A stretch of 53,479 nucleotides of DNA from Oscillospiraceae bacterium. Its GTDB lineage: Bacteria > Bacillota > Clostridia > UBA1381. The stretch is from the NCBI GenBank assembly GCA_015068545.1, contig SVKH01000002.1, positions 1-53,479 of the forward strand, read 5' to 3'. A program made the translations under genes and the position numbers. The notes under the pieces were generated by a model, which saw only the letters and a program-made list of their open reading frames with translations, made no database searches and was not told the origin of the DNA. Position 1 is the stretch's first letter; each line of letters opens with the position of its first letter. Shown piece by piece: positions 41,285 through 50,025 of the stretch.

Positions 41285-42753
41285 CTTTCGGTTATATTAT
41301 TTATCATTTTAGAAAGGCTTTCCGAAAACTGGTTCTTTTTAGCTCGCCATACCCAATTTTCTCCTGATGTGGATGGAGTGTTTATTCTGGCGCCATCGTC
41401 CAGCCCCAGCCAATCCTGAAAAGGGATTATGCAAAATTCTGCATTACTCCTCATAATTAGGCTGATAAGCGGCAGGTTCAGTTGCTCCTGAGGTGTACAT
41501 TTGTCGCACAAGTACTCCCTGACAAGCTCCTTTTCATTATCAGGAAGCAACGACAACCAGCCTATTATGGTGGAATTATCATGTGTGCCAGTGTATGCCA
41601 CACATTTTTGTGGGAAGTTATGCGGAAGGTATACACTACCTCCACCATCCCGAGAGTCGAAGGCAAACTGCAATACTTTTGTGCTGTGGAATCCGCAATC
41701 TGACACCAGTTTCCTTACCGAATCGGTGATAAACCCAAGATCTTCCGCTATTATCTCATGCTTTCCGCAGGCTTTTTCAAAGACATCAAAAAGCCCCTTA
41801 CCCGGTCCGGCTCTCCACTTGCCACGCTTTGCTGTTTTCTCGCCATAGGGTATTTCGTAATACTCGTCAAAGCCCCTGAAATGGTCTATCCGAAGCAAAT
41901 CGTACATGCAAAAGCAAAAGGACAATCTCCTTACCCACCAGTTATATCCGGTGTTTTTATGCTCCTGCCAACGATACACAGGATTTCCCCATAACTGCCC
42001 TTCCTGTGAGAATCCGTCCGGAGGACAACCTGCAACGGTTACCGGCACGCCATCCTCGTCCACGTTAAACAAACTGCGGTTTGCCCAAACATCGCAGCTA
42101 TCGGGAGCTGTGTAAATCGGGATATCTCCCACAAGCTTTATTCCCTTTTCGTTTGCGTAGCTTTTCAATCTTTCCCATTGAGAGAAAAACTTATATTGAA
42201 CAAATTCCCAAAAAGCCACCTCGCAGGAAAGTTGCTCCCTGTAATGCCCAAGTCCGTCCTGCGTGCGGTTTCTTATATCCTTTTCCCACTTGGTAAACTC
42301 TTTTCCGCCAAAAAGCCCTTTACACGCCATAAATAGGGCATAATCATCAAGCCAGAAGTCATTTTCCTCCTTAAACCGCAAGAAGTCTTTATCCTGCTTT
42401 CCGTTCCACCTTTCATGCGCTTTTTTTAAAGTGCAAAAACGGTTTTTGTAAAGTCGCTCATAATTCACTCCGGAATCTTCCGCAATCTCACATTCACATT
42501 CAGCACGCGTCAAAAGACCTTCCTCCGCCAAGGTGTCAAGGTCGATAAAATACGGATTGCCGGCAAAGGCGGAAAAGGACTGATACGGTGAATCACCATA
42601 GCCTGTGGGGCCATGAGGAAGAACCTGCCACAAGCTTTGGCCGGCATCCTCCAGCCAGTCCACGAAAGCATATGCCTCCTTGGAGAATGCACCTATGCCA
42701 TATTTCGACGGCAAGCTAAACACCGGCAGCAGAATCCCTGAAAATCTATTCAT
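41269..42753 (-). CDS. malQ: 4-alpha-glucanotransferase (amylomaltase)
   Basis: This 494-residue cytoplasmic GH77 enzyme transfers alpha-1,4-glucan segments between maltodextrins and releases glucose. The N-terminus has the family motif S-G-I-L-L-P-V-F-S-L-P-S-K-Y-G-I-G and L-P-H-G-P-T-G-Y-G-D-S-P-Y. The catalytic nucleophile lies in L-L-R-I-D-H-F-R-G-F (about residue 287-296), the acid/base in I-I-A-E-D-L-G (about 337-343), and the third carboxylate in Y-T-G-T-H-D-N-S-T (about 387-395). Length is normal. The start overlaps the end of the preceding phosphatase gene by 8 bp, so the two are translationally coupled. With the phosphorylase upstream it forms the usual route from maltose to glucose and glucose 1-phosphate. 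Confidence 0.97.
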   Translation of the reverse strand: MNRFSGILLPVFSLPSKYGIGAFSKEAYAFVDWLEDAGQSLWQVLPHGPTGYGDSPYQSFSAFAGNPYFIDLDTLAEEGLLTRAECECEIAEDSGVNYERLYKNRFCTLKKAHERWNGKQDKDFLRFKEENDFWLDDYALFMACKGLFGGKEFTKWEKDIRNRTQDGLGHYREQLSCEVAFWEFVQYKFFSQWERLKSYANEKGIKLVGDIPIYTAPDSCDVWANRSLFNVDEDGVPVTVAGCPPDGFSQEGQLWGNPVYRWQEHKNTGYNWWVRRLSFCFCMYDLLRIDHFRGFDEYYEIPYGEKTAKRGKWRAGPGKGLFDVFEKACGKHEIIAEDLGFITDSVRKLVSDCGFHSTKVLQFAFDSRDGGGSVYLPHNFPQKCVAYTGTHDNSTIIGWLSLLPDNEKELVREYLCDKCTPQEQLNLPLISLIMRSNAEFCIIPFQDWLGLDDGARINTPSTSGENWVWRAKKNQFSESLSKMINNITERYGRK

Positions 42754-43543
42754 TTTCTCCCTCCGTTTCTATCATGACTCCCAAATGGTCTGATACAACA
42801 CCAAAATGACTTCCGTTAAAAATAGTTTTTGACTCCGTGACATCGGCTTTAAAATTACAGAAAATATAGTCTATTCTTTTCCGTTCTCCACCATTCCATC
42901 CGTCAATCTTTTTTGTTACAGTGTAACCTTCATCCCTTTCTTTCGCCAACTGAAAGGTGTCATAAAATCCCGACGAAATCACAAGGTTATAGCTTTCTCC
43001 GCAAAAATCCCCGTTGAAATCTCCCATTAACCATGCCTTATCTCCTATTCCTGACTCCAAAAGCTTGCTCCACTGATGGGAAAAAGACTCTTCCGCATCC
43101 TCCCACCATCCAAAATGCACGCTGTAAAACTCTCCTCTATCTGTTTTTACGCCCAGAGCATACCGTTTTTTCCACTTCTCCTTTTCCTGACCTGATGAGA
43201 GCATCACAGTCCGTACCTCCTTAATAGGAAGCCTTGTAATAATACCCACACCTTCCTCAAATAGGTCATAGCTCTCCTTAAATCCGCACCACACTCCCGT
43301 ATACTTTCGGGAGGAAATGTTTACTTTTTTCAGAATTTTTAGCAGAAAGTTCCCATTTTTTACAGGATAATTGGTGCATATGGGAGCATTTTCCCTAATT
43401 ACATCATTATTCGTCGGCTGATTTACCTCCTGCAAGGCTATTACGTCATAGTCATATTTTAAAATTGCCTCTGAAATCTGACCCAAGCTATATTCCTCAT
43501 TTCCGTCAACAAGACTATGGGTATTTAACGTCAGTAATCTCAT
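42746..43543 (-). CDS. mapP: Endonuclease/exonuclease/phosphatase-family protein, probable maltose 6'-phosphate phosphatase
   Basis: This 265-residue protein has all the metal-dependent EEP motifs: L-T-L-N-T-H at the N-terminus, I-A-L-Q-E-V-N (about 35-41), Y-S-V-H-F-G-W-W (about 138-145), L-M-G-D-F-N-G (about 173-179), R-I-D-Y-I-F (about 222-227) and V-S-D-H-L-G-V at the end. EEP proteins include nucleases and phosphatases; MapP of Enterococcus faecalis, encoded directly downstream of the maltose PTS permease, removes phosphate from maltose 6'-phosphate. Here the gene also follows a PTS permease (4-bp ATGA overlap) and precedes malQ, and no 6-phospho-alpha-glucosidase is present. That context supports the MapP assignment; the sequence motifs alone would not. 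Confidence 0.75.
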   Translation of the reverse strand: MRLLTLNTHSLVDGNEEYSLGQISEAILKYDYDVIALQEVNQPTNNDVIRENAPICTNYPVKNGNFLLKILKKVNISSRKYTGVWCGFKESYDLFEEGVGIITRLPIKEVRTVMLSSGQEKEKWKKRYALGVKTDRGEFYSVHFGWWEDAEESFSHQWSKLLESGIGDKAWLMGDFNGDFCGESYNLVISSGFYDTFQLAKERDEGYTVTKKIDGWNGGERKRIDYIFCNFKADVTESKTIFNGSHFGVVSDHLGVMIETEGENE

Positions 43544-45672
43544 AGTGCATCATTGATGTCGCTTTTAATTATATCTGCTTTTGGGCCATACACTGCCTGC
43601 ACACCTGTCCCTTTTACCATCAAGCTCATCGCTCCTTCCTTTTTCCACGCTTCGGCATTTGCCACAAGCTCGGGATTTTTTACCGTAACACGCAATCTTG
43701 TCATACAGGCATCCACAAGAGATATATTTTCTCTGCCTCCCAAAAGGGCAATTATTCTTTCGGTTTGACCGTCACCTACCACACCTTCCTTTTCCTGTCC
43801 TTCACTATCATTCTGGTAGTTGCCGAGTCTGCCCGGGGTGGCATAGCGAAATCTCTGTATCATAAATCGAGAAACAAAGTATCCAATTACAAAGAACAAA
43901 ACAACCATAATAAGGAAGTTTATAATATCCCAGCCGATACCCGCCTTTATAGCCATAGGAAGCCTTGTGGCAAGCTCAATACTTCCGAAGGAATGAAGCC
44001 TTTGAGAAAGAACTCCTGCTGAGGCAAAAGCCAATCCCTGCAATACAGAGTATACCACATAAAGAGGAATTGCGCAAAACATAAACATAAATTCAATAGG
44101 CTCAGTTACACCTGTCAAAAATACGGTAAGCACTGTTGATATAAACATGGATTTGTAGCGCTGCTTTCTGTCCTTATCCACACAGTGATACATAGCAAGC
44201 GCCACTCCCAAAAGAAGTCCGGTAGAGCCAATCATCTGCCCTACCTTGAATCTTGCCGGCACAACAGTTTGTATCAAACGGTTATAGGAAACCATGTCAC
44301 CTGCCTCTTTGAAGTTAATAAGGTCGGTTATCCAAGCAAGCCACAATGGATCCTGTCCGAATACCGTTGTACCTGCATTTACTCCGGTTTGCACAATGTA
44401 TTCTCCGCCAAAGGAGGTGTAGTTCATAGGGATTGTGAGCATATGATGCAGTCCGAATGGCAGAAGAAGTCTTTCCAGTGTACCATAGATAAACGGAGCC
44501 AAAATAGGCGACTTTGACTGGGAGTTTGCTATCCATATACCAAAGGAGTTAATTGCCATTTGCACAAACGGCCACACTACCGACAAAATCAAGGATACCA
44601 CTACCGACCACAAAATTACCACAATCGGAACAAACCTTTTGCCGTTAAAAAATGATAGCGCATCGGGGAGCTTTCGGAAATTGTAGTACTTATTATAAAC
44701 TATTCCTCCCACAAATCCGGCAATTATTCCTACAAAAACACCCATATTAAGGGCAGGCGCTCCCAAAACAGAGGTAAAATACCCATTTACGGCTATTTCC
44801 TGACCAAATAGAGTTTTCGTCACAGCATTCGGTTCGGTTAGCATATCTGCAGTAACCCCAAAAATCTGACCGGTGATGGAGTTTATTAGCGCAAATGCAA
44901 TAACCGCCGCAAAGGCTCCGCCAGCCCTCTCCTTCGCCCAGGATCCGCCTATGGCTACGGCAAAGAGTATATGGAGGTTGGAAATAATAGTCCAGCCTAT
45001 ATTTTCCGCTATGGCTCCCACCTTTGCAAGGGCAGCAATGTCACCGCCAAACATAGAAATAAGCTTTCCTATACTGATTGCAAAACCTGCCGCAGGCATT
45101 ACCGCAATTACCACCATAAGAACCTTGCCCAGCTTTTGGAGAGCATCAAAGTTTACAAGCTGTTTACCTCTCTTTTTCTCGCTTTTATCCGAAACATTTT
45201 GCTCGCTTTTTTCATCACGCTTTAACTCCATGAGACATTCCTTGGCAGAAATTATTTCGTCTTTCTCTTTTGGGAAAATATTGTATCCCGTATCGCCGCA
45301 AATTACCACAGGTGTAATTAGATTGATATTGTTTTTCGTTAAAAAATCTATGTCTGCTTCTGCTATAAGATCGCCGGCTTTTACTCTGTCCCCTCTTTTT
45401 ACATAGCTTTTAAAACCTTTTCCTTTTAAATTCACCGTATCAAGTCCAAAATGTACCAATACGTCCACTCCGTCGTCAGACTTGATTCCGTAGGCGTGCA
45501 ATGTTTCTGCTACATTATCCACCACTCCGTCAACCGGACTGTAAATCCTGCCGTCTGTGGGCATAATCGCTACACCGTCACCTAGTATCTTTTCCGAAAA
45601 CACACCGTCCGGCACCGAGGTTATAGGTAATACCTTACCCGATACCGGTGATGATATTTTACATTCCTTCAT
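43540..45672 (-). CDS. Glucose-superfamily PTS permease, fused IIA-IIC-IIB (probable maltose/glucose transporter)
   Basis: This 710-residue protein imports and phosphorylates a sugar using phosphoenolpyruvate-derived phosphate. The IIA domain (about 1-150) has the phosphorylated histidine H74 in V-L-V-H-F-G-L-D-T-V. A charged linker leads to the IIC membrane domain (about 175-600, roughly ten helices, with E-P-I-E-F-M-F in the substrate region). The IIB domain closes the protein (about 625-710) with C656 in D-A-C-M-T-R-L-R. The A-C-B order differs from the common C-B-A order of PtsG, NagE and MalT. Downstream MapP-like, MalQ and upstream phosphorylase genes suggest maltose. It starts with AAAGGAG, 75 bp after the phosphorylase stop; this gap shows no terminator. 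Confidence 0.92.
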   Translation of the reverse strand: MKECKISSPVSGKVLPITSVPDGVFSEKILGDGVAIMPTDGRIYSPVDGVVDNVAETLHAYGIKSDDGVDVLVHFGLDTVNLKGKGFKSYVKRGDRVKAGDLIAEADIDFLTKNNINLITPVVICGDTGYNIFPKEKDEIISAKECLMELKRDEKSEQNVSDKSEKKRGKQLVNFDALQKLGKVLMVVIAVMPAAGFAISIGKLISMFGGDIAALAKVGAIAENIGWTIISNLHILFAVAIGGSWAKERAGGAFAAVIAFALINSITGQIFGVTADMLTEPNAVTKTLFGQEIAVNGYFTSVLGAPALNMGVFVGIIAGFVGGIVYNKYYNFRKLPDALSFFNGKRFVPIVVILWSVVVSLILSVVWPFVQMAINSFGIWIANSQSKSPILAPFIYGTLERLLLPFGLHHMLTIPMNYTSFGGEYIVQTGVNAGTTVFGQDPLWLAWITDLINFKEAGDMVSYNRLIQTVVPARFKVGQMIGSTGLLLGVALAMYHCVDKDRKQRYKSMFISTVLTVFLTGVTEPIEFMFMFCAIPLYVVYSVLQGLAFASAGVLSQRLHSFGSIELATRLPMAIKAGIGWDIINFLIMVVLFFVIGYFVSRFMIQRFRYATPGRLGNYQNDSEGQEKEGVVGDGQTERIIALLGGRENISLVDACMTRLRVTVKNPELVANAEAWKKEGAMSLMVKGTGVQAVYGPKADIIKSDINDAL

Positions 45673-45747
45673 AGTCTTGCTCCTTTCTTAAACTGCCCGA
45701 TTTCTGACAAGCTTTATCCCAGTCATCAAGGCATACTATACGCCATT

Positions 45748-48003
45748 TTACCCCAAATGCCATATATCAGAATTGTACTCCTCCACAGTTCTGTCCGAAG
45801 AAAAATAACCGGACTTTGCAATATTCATAAGCATCTTTTTCGCCCATAACATCCTGTCTTCGTAGTCATCAAGCGCTTTGTCCTTAACTTCCACATAATC
45901 CTCAAAATCCGGTAGTGCCATAAAATAGTCCTTAGTTAAAAGTTCGTTCCTTAGCCTTGCAAGTTTTTTGCTGTCGCCTAATTTACTCAAAGCCTCGCCT
46001 GATATAAAGTCCACGCACGCTTTAAGCTTTTCATTCTTATCATAATAGTCCTTAGGATCGTAACTTCCGGCTTTGTAACGCGCCATAACTTCTTTGCTTT
46101 TTGCGCCAAAAATATAGATGTTTTCATCTCCTACCAAAGAGTGTATCTCCACATTTGCGCCGTCCATCGTCCCCAAAGTAACCGCACCGTTTGCCATAAA
46201 CTTCATATTACCGGTGCCACTCGCTTCCTTGGATGCAAGGGAAATCTGCTCCGATATATCACAGGCAGGAATGAGAAGCTCTGCCTTTGTAACATTATAG
46301 TTTTCTACCATGACAATATTTAGGTATTTAGATACTTTGCCATCCTCCCTTGCTAACTGCGACAAACACAGCAGTAGGTGAATAATATCCTTTGCCATAA
46401 CATATCCCGCCGCTGCCTTTGCACCAAAAATAGCCGTTATAGGAGTTTTGGGGTATCTTCCCGATTTGATTTCCATGTATTTATTGATTAGATACAGTGC
46501 GTTTAGATGCTGTCGCTTGTACTCGTGTAGACGTTTTATCTGTATATCAAACACCGAATCAAGCGGTACCGTAATATCACAGTTTTTTTCTAGATAACCG
46601 GCAAGTTTCTTTTTATTATTCTTCTTAATATTTATAATATTTGCAAGAACTTCTTCGTCATCCGCATATTTCATAAGCTTGGAAAGCTGGGCAAAATCCG
46701 ATTTGAACCCTGCTCCAATCAGCTTTTCTATATACTCCGAAAGCTGAGGATTTGCGCACAAAAGCCATCTGCGAAAAGTAATTCCGTTAGTTTTATTATT
46801 AAATTTTTCCGGATATATTTTGTAAAAATGGTTAAGCTCCGCATTTTTTAAAATCTCGGTGTGCAAATGCGCCACTCCGTTTATACTAAAACCGTAGTGG
46901 ATAGCCATATTCGCCATATGCACTCTATTATTCTCGTCCTTTATATGCACCGATTTATCTCTGTATTTTTTCTTTATGCGCTTGTCCAATTCGTCAATAA
47001 TAGGCATCAACTGCGGAACCGCCTTTTTTAAAAGTCCGTAATCCCATTTTTCCAAAGCTTCGGCAAGTATTGTGTGGTTTGTGTAGGCACAGGTCAGGCT
47101 GACCGTCCTTATGGCATCGTCCATTCCCACGCCTTTTTTAATCAATAACCTTATTAGCTCGGGTATAACCATCGCAGGATGCGTGTCGTTTATCTGCACT
47201 ACTGCGTGCTTGTGAAGTTCCTCCGGTTTTCCTCCCTTTTCCTCGCAATCTTCCAGTATCATCTGTGCGCCGGCACTTACCAGAAAATACTGCTGAGATA
47301 TCCTAAGTAGCTTTCCATCTTCATCGCTGTCATCAGGGTAGAGAAACAAGGTCAGATTTTTATCTGTTTTCTTTTTGTCAAAAGCAATTCCCTGCTTTAC
47401 CACTCCTTCATCCACACCCTCCAGATCAAATAAGTGCAGTCTTCGGCTACCGTTTTTGTAGCCTGTGACAAAAATATCATACATTTTTGCCTTTAAGTCT
47501 TTGCCGCCCAGAGATACTGTGTATTCTCTTTTTGTAGGAATCAGGATTTTGTGATTATCTCCCCATCTATCCGGCAATTCTGTTTGAGAATTATCCTTAA
47601 AGACCTGCCGAAACAAGCCAAAATGATATAAAAGTCCCACACCATCGGCATTTAACCCCAGTGTTGCCATAGAATCCACAAAGCAGGCGGCAAGCCTGCC
47701 AAGTCCTCCATTTCCTAAGGACGGCTCCGCTTCGGCTTCGGCTATATCCTCAAGAGATTTCCCGTTTTCTTCAAGGGCCTTCTTTACCTCATCATAAATC
47801 CCCAGATTCAGCAGATTATTGGATAGCATTTTTCCCATAAGAAATTCTGCGGAAATGTAGTACAGCTTCTTCCCCTTTGACGGTTGCTCTTTTCCTGCGC
47901 AAAGTCTGTTTACAAGCTCAACAAGGGACACATAAACCTCATAATCTCTACTATCTCTAATGCTTTTTTCCAGTCCCTGCTCCAATTCTCTTTTAATGTC
48001 CAT
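45748..48003 (-). CDS. glgP: Glycogen/maltodextrin phosphorylase
   Basis: This 751-residue GT35 enzyme uses pyridoxal phosphate and inorganic phosphate to release glucose 1-phosphate from the non-reducing ends of alpha-1,4-glucans. Recognisable are Y-Y-I-S-A-E-F-L-M-G near residue 47, E-P-S-L-G-N-G-G-L-G-R-L-A-A-C-F near 93-108, Q-I-N-D-T-H-P-A near 275, and the cofactor-lysine motif E-A-S-G-T-G-N-M-K-F near 595-604. It is shorter than E. coli and muscle enzymes, as is usual for Clostridia. It is the first gene of the leftward operon (phosphorylase, PTS, MapP-like, MalQ). Together they would turn PTS-imported maltose and stored glycogen into glucose and glucose 1-phosphate. Confidence 0.96.
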   Translation of the reverse strand: MDIKRELEQGLEKSIRDSRDYEVYVSLVELVNRLCAGKEQPSKGKKLYYISAEFLMGKMLSNNLLNLGIYDEVKKALEENGKSLEDIAEAEAEPSLGNGGLGRLAACFVDSMATLGLNADGVGLLYHFGLFRQVFKDNSQTELPDRWGDNHKILIPTKREYTVSLGGKDLKAKMYDIFVTGYKNGSRRLHLFDLEGVDEGVVKQGIAFDKKKTDKNLTLFLYPDDSDEDGKLLRISQQYFLVSAGAQMILEDCEEKGGKPEELHKHAVVQINDTHPAMVIPELIRLLIKKGVGMDDAIRTVSLTCAYTNHTILAEALEKWDYGLLKKAVPQLMPIIDELDKRIKKKYRDKSVHIKDENNRVHMANMAIHYGFSINGVAHLHTEILKNAELNHFYKIYPEKFNNKTNGITFRRWLLCANPQLSEYIEKLIGAGFKSDFAQLSKLMKYADDEEVLANIINIKKNNKKKLAGYLEKNCDITVPLDSVFDIQIKRLHEYKRQHLNALYLINKYMEIKSGRYPKTPITAIFGAKAAAGYVMAKDIIHLLLCLSQLAREDGKVSKYLNIVMVENYNVTKAELLIPACDISEQISLASKEASGTGNMKFMANGAVTLGTMDGANVEIHSLVGDENIYIFGAKSKEVMARYKAGSYDPKDYYDKNEKLKACVDFISGEALSKLGDSKKLARLRNELLTKDYFMALPDFEDYVEVKDKALDDYEDRMLWAKKMLMNIAKSGYFSSDRTVEEYNSDIWHLG

Positions 48004-48062
48004 TTTTCACTCTCCCAAGCATTCATTCTCTTTCTTGTAAAGTATTTGCAGATTTTACTGAA

Positions 48063-48091
48063 ATTATCCCTTTTGTATTTTTTATTGTAAA
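48063..48091 (-). promoter_or_regulatory. Promoter of the glgP operon
   Basis: Leftward -35 TTTACA (48086-48091), 17-bp spacer and -10 GATAAT (48063-48068). Its -35 overlaps the -35 of the rightward promoter at 48085-48113, so the two may compete for polymerase. Confidence 0.55.
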
Positions 48092-48113
48092 TACGTCTTT
48101 ATTATGGTATAAT
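48085..48113 (+). promoter_or_regulatory. Promoter of the nitroreductase/WYL operon
   Basis: -35 TTGTAA (48085-48090), 17-bp spacer and -10 TATAAT (48108-48113). It would give a ~250-nt leader that contains the hairpin array at 48157-48282. Confidence 0.65.
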
Positions 48114-48156
48114 AAGTTTGCAAAGCAAACGCAACGAATTGTCTTCGGTATAAATT

Positions 48157-48282
48157 GAAATCAAAGATTTCATGAATTGAGCCTGTGGCTCATGAATTGC
48201 ACTTCGTACATTAAGGAAATTCAATTCATGTTGTGTTAGCAACAATTCACGGCTTTAGCCAATTCACGACAACGGATGTTGT
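48157..48282 (+). repeat. Array of short hairpins separated by AATTCA-type spacers
   Basis: Five small perfect hairpins follow each other: GAAATC-AAA-GATTTC (48157-48171), GAGCC-TGT-GGCTC (48179-48191), GTTG-N6-CAAC (48230-48243), GGCT-TT-AGCC (48251-48260) and ACAAC-GGAT-GTTGT (48269-48282). The spacers are variants of ATGAATTG or CAATTCA. Such arrays are known to me as dispersed intergenic repeats in gut Clostridia, with no agreed function. It lies in the leader of the nitroreductase gene. Confidence 0.75.
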
Positions 48283-48369
48283 TAATTCATTAAAACTAAA
48301 GGGCATCTAAATCGTTCACCAACTTTATAATAAATTCATTGAATACAAAAGCTTTAATAGGAGGTAACT

Positions 48370-48888
48370 ATGGAATTTAACAAACTTATATCCGATAGAT
48401 TTTCGGTGAGAAAATTCACAAAAGAGCATCTTTCAGATGATGTGATTGATAGCATTCTCAACGCAGGACACAAGGCGCCCACAGGCTGTAATTATCAACC
48501 ACAACGAATTTTAGTTCTGAATACAGACGAAGACATAGATAAGCTTAAATCTTGCACAAAATGCCATTTTGACGCTCCTACGGCCATGCTGATTTGCTAT
48601 AACCGTGACGAAAGCTGGGTACGAGCTTATGACGGAGCATTGTCCGCACCGGTGGACGCAGCCATTGTTACCACACATATGATGCTGGCGGCTCACAATA
48701 TTGGCGTGGGATGCTGCTGGGTAATGCACTTTGATCCGGCTGCTATGGCAAAGACATACAACATTCCGGAAAACATAGTCCCGGTTGCGCTCTTGGTAAT
48801 GGGACATCCTGCGCCCGACGCAGCTCCTCTTGATATGCACTCAAAGTTCCGTCCAAAAGAGGATGTTATAGTATACGGCAGCTTTTAG
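48370..48888 (+). CDS. Nitroreductase-family flavoprotein
   Basis: This 172-residue protein has the FMN-dependent nitroreductase fold: N-terminal R-F-S-V-R-K-F-T (phosphate-binding arginines near 12-16), K-A-P-T-G-C-N-Y-Q-P (about 35-44) and A-A-I-V-T-T-H-M-M-L-A-A-H-N-I-G-V-G-C-C-W-V (about 98-119), ending with V-A-L-L-V-M-G-H-P-A-P-D. These small homodimeric enzymes reduce varied substrates with NAD(P)H; the true substrate is not inferable. It starts with ATG 5 nt behind GGAGGT and overlaps the alternative start of the next gene, so it forms an operon with the WYL regulator. Confidence 0.93.
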   Translation: MEFNKLISDRFSVRKFTKEHLSDDVIDSILNAGHKAPTGCNYQPQRILVLNTDEDIDKLKSCTKCHFDAPTAMLICYNRDESWVRAYDGALSAPVDAAIVTTHMMLAAHNIGVGCCWVMHFDPAAMAKTYNIPENIVPVALLVMGHPAPDAAPLDMHSKFRPKEDVIVYGSF

Positions 48889-48899
48889 TGAGGTATCTT

Positions 48900-49877
48900 A
48901 TGAAACAGTCTCATCAAAAATTAAAAATGATGTATCTGGCAAAGATACTTATGGAAAAAACAGACGAGGATCACACTATAACTGTTCCCGAAATGATAGC
49001 CGAGCTTTCAAAGCTCGGCATTTCCGCTGAGAGAAAAAGCATATATGATGACCTTGAATACCTTCAGCTATTCGGTCTTGATATCTGCTCAAACAAGACT
49101 AGAACTACTAACTATTATATAGCAAGCAGAGATTTTGAACTACCCGAACTAAAGCTTTTGGTAGACAGCGTGCAGGCATCGAAGTTTATTACCCGCAAAA
49201 AGAGCATGGAACTTATATCAAAGATTGAAAAGCTGACAAGTCACGAGAATGCGAAAAAGCTCCAAAGACAAGTTTTTATAACCAACCGTGTAAAAACACT
49301 TAACGAGCAGATTTACTACAATGTTGACAAAATTCATGATGCAATAGCCGCAAACAAGCAGATAACCTTTAAGTATTTCAACCTTGATGTTAACAAGAAA
49401 AAGGTATACCGAAAAGATGGCGGACTATACACAGAGTCACCTGTTTCCCTTACATGGGACGATGAAAACTACTACCTTATCACATACAAAGCCAAATACG
49501 ACAGCTACACTCACTACCGTGTTGACAAAATGGAAATGATTGAACTCACAGAAAGCGACAGAATCCTACCACAAAAGTCTTTTGATTTATCAGAATACGC
49601 CAAAACCACATTTCAGATGTTTGGAGGAGAAGAAACATCTGTGGAAATACAATTTGACAACAAGCTGGTAGGTGTGGTTTATGACCGATTCGGAACAGAT
49701 ATACCCATTATCCGAAAGGATGATGAGCATTTTGTGTGTCGTGTGAATGTTGCCGCAAGCACCCAATTTTTATCTTGGGTTATTAGCTTCGGAAACCGCG
49801 TAAAAATCATCTCGCCCGAAAACGTCAGGGCGGATATGGCAAAACTGCTTTCAGACATTTCCCAAATGTACCAGTAA
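48900..49877 (+). CDS. WYL-domain transcriptional regulator
   Basis: About 325 residues from the ATG at 48900, 5 nt after GAGGT. A GTG at 48888 overlapping the nitroreductase stop is less likely. The N-terminus is a winged helix-turn-helix (K-L-K-M-M-Y-L-A-K-I-L, V-P-E-M-I-A-E-L-S-K-L-G, S-I-Y-D-D-L-E-Y-L). The middle holds the WYL ligand-sensing domain (about 140-225: P-V-S-L-T-W-D-D-E-N-Y-Y-L-I-T-Y and Y-R-V-D-K-M). The C-terminal extension has the WCX-type strand order. WYL proteins sense nucleotides or other small ligands and act as repressors or activators. The nearest targets are its own operon and the divergent glgP operon; this is inferred from position. Confidence 0.9.
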   Translation: MKQSHQKLKMMYLAKILMEKTDEDHTITVPEMIAELSKLGISAERKSIYDDLEYLQLFGLDICSNKTRTTNYYIASRDFELPELKLLVDSVQASKFITRKKSMELISKIEKLTSHENAKKLQRQVFITNRVKTLNEQIYYNVDKIHDAIAANKQITFKYFNLDVNKKKVYRKDGGLYTESPVSLTWDDENYYLITYKAKYDSYTHYRVDKMEMIELTESDRILPQKSFDLSEYAKTTFQMFGGEETSVEIQFDNKLVGVVYDRFGTDIPIIRKDDEHFVCRVNVAASTQFLSWVISFGNRVKIISPENVRADMAKLLSDISQMYQ

Positions 49878-49913
49878 ATAAAATCGCAAACGTTACTATT
49901 TTGAATTTTTACA

Positions 49914-49962
49914 AAGAGGTATGCTCTCCCAATCCGGTTATGGAAAGATATGCATACCTCTT
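49914..49962. terminator. Hairpin after the WYL gene, possible terminator
   Basis: AAGAGGTATGC (49914-49924) pairs perfectly with GCATACCTCTT (49952-49962) around a 27-nt loop. There is no T run on the plus strand, so it may be a weak terminator or act on transcripts from the right. Confidence 0.45.
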
Positions 49963-49963
49963 G

Positions 49964-49992
49964 TCATACATGAAAAACTCCTTGCATATACT
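49964..49992 (+). promoter_or_regulatory. Sigma-E-like promoter of the spoIIID-like ORF
   Basis: TCATACA (49964-49970), 14 bp, then CATATACT (49985-49992) resembles the mother-cell sigma-E consensus (ATATT / CATACA-T with 14-15 bp). Genuine spoIIID is transcribed by sigma-E, which fits the ORF that follows. Confidence 0.5.
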
Positions 49993-50025
49993 GCTAATGA
50001 TTCTATCATTTAGGAGGCAATGCGC

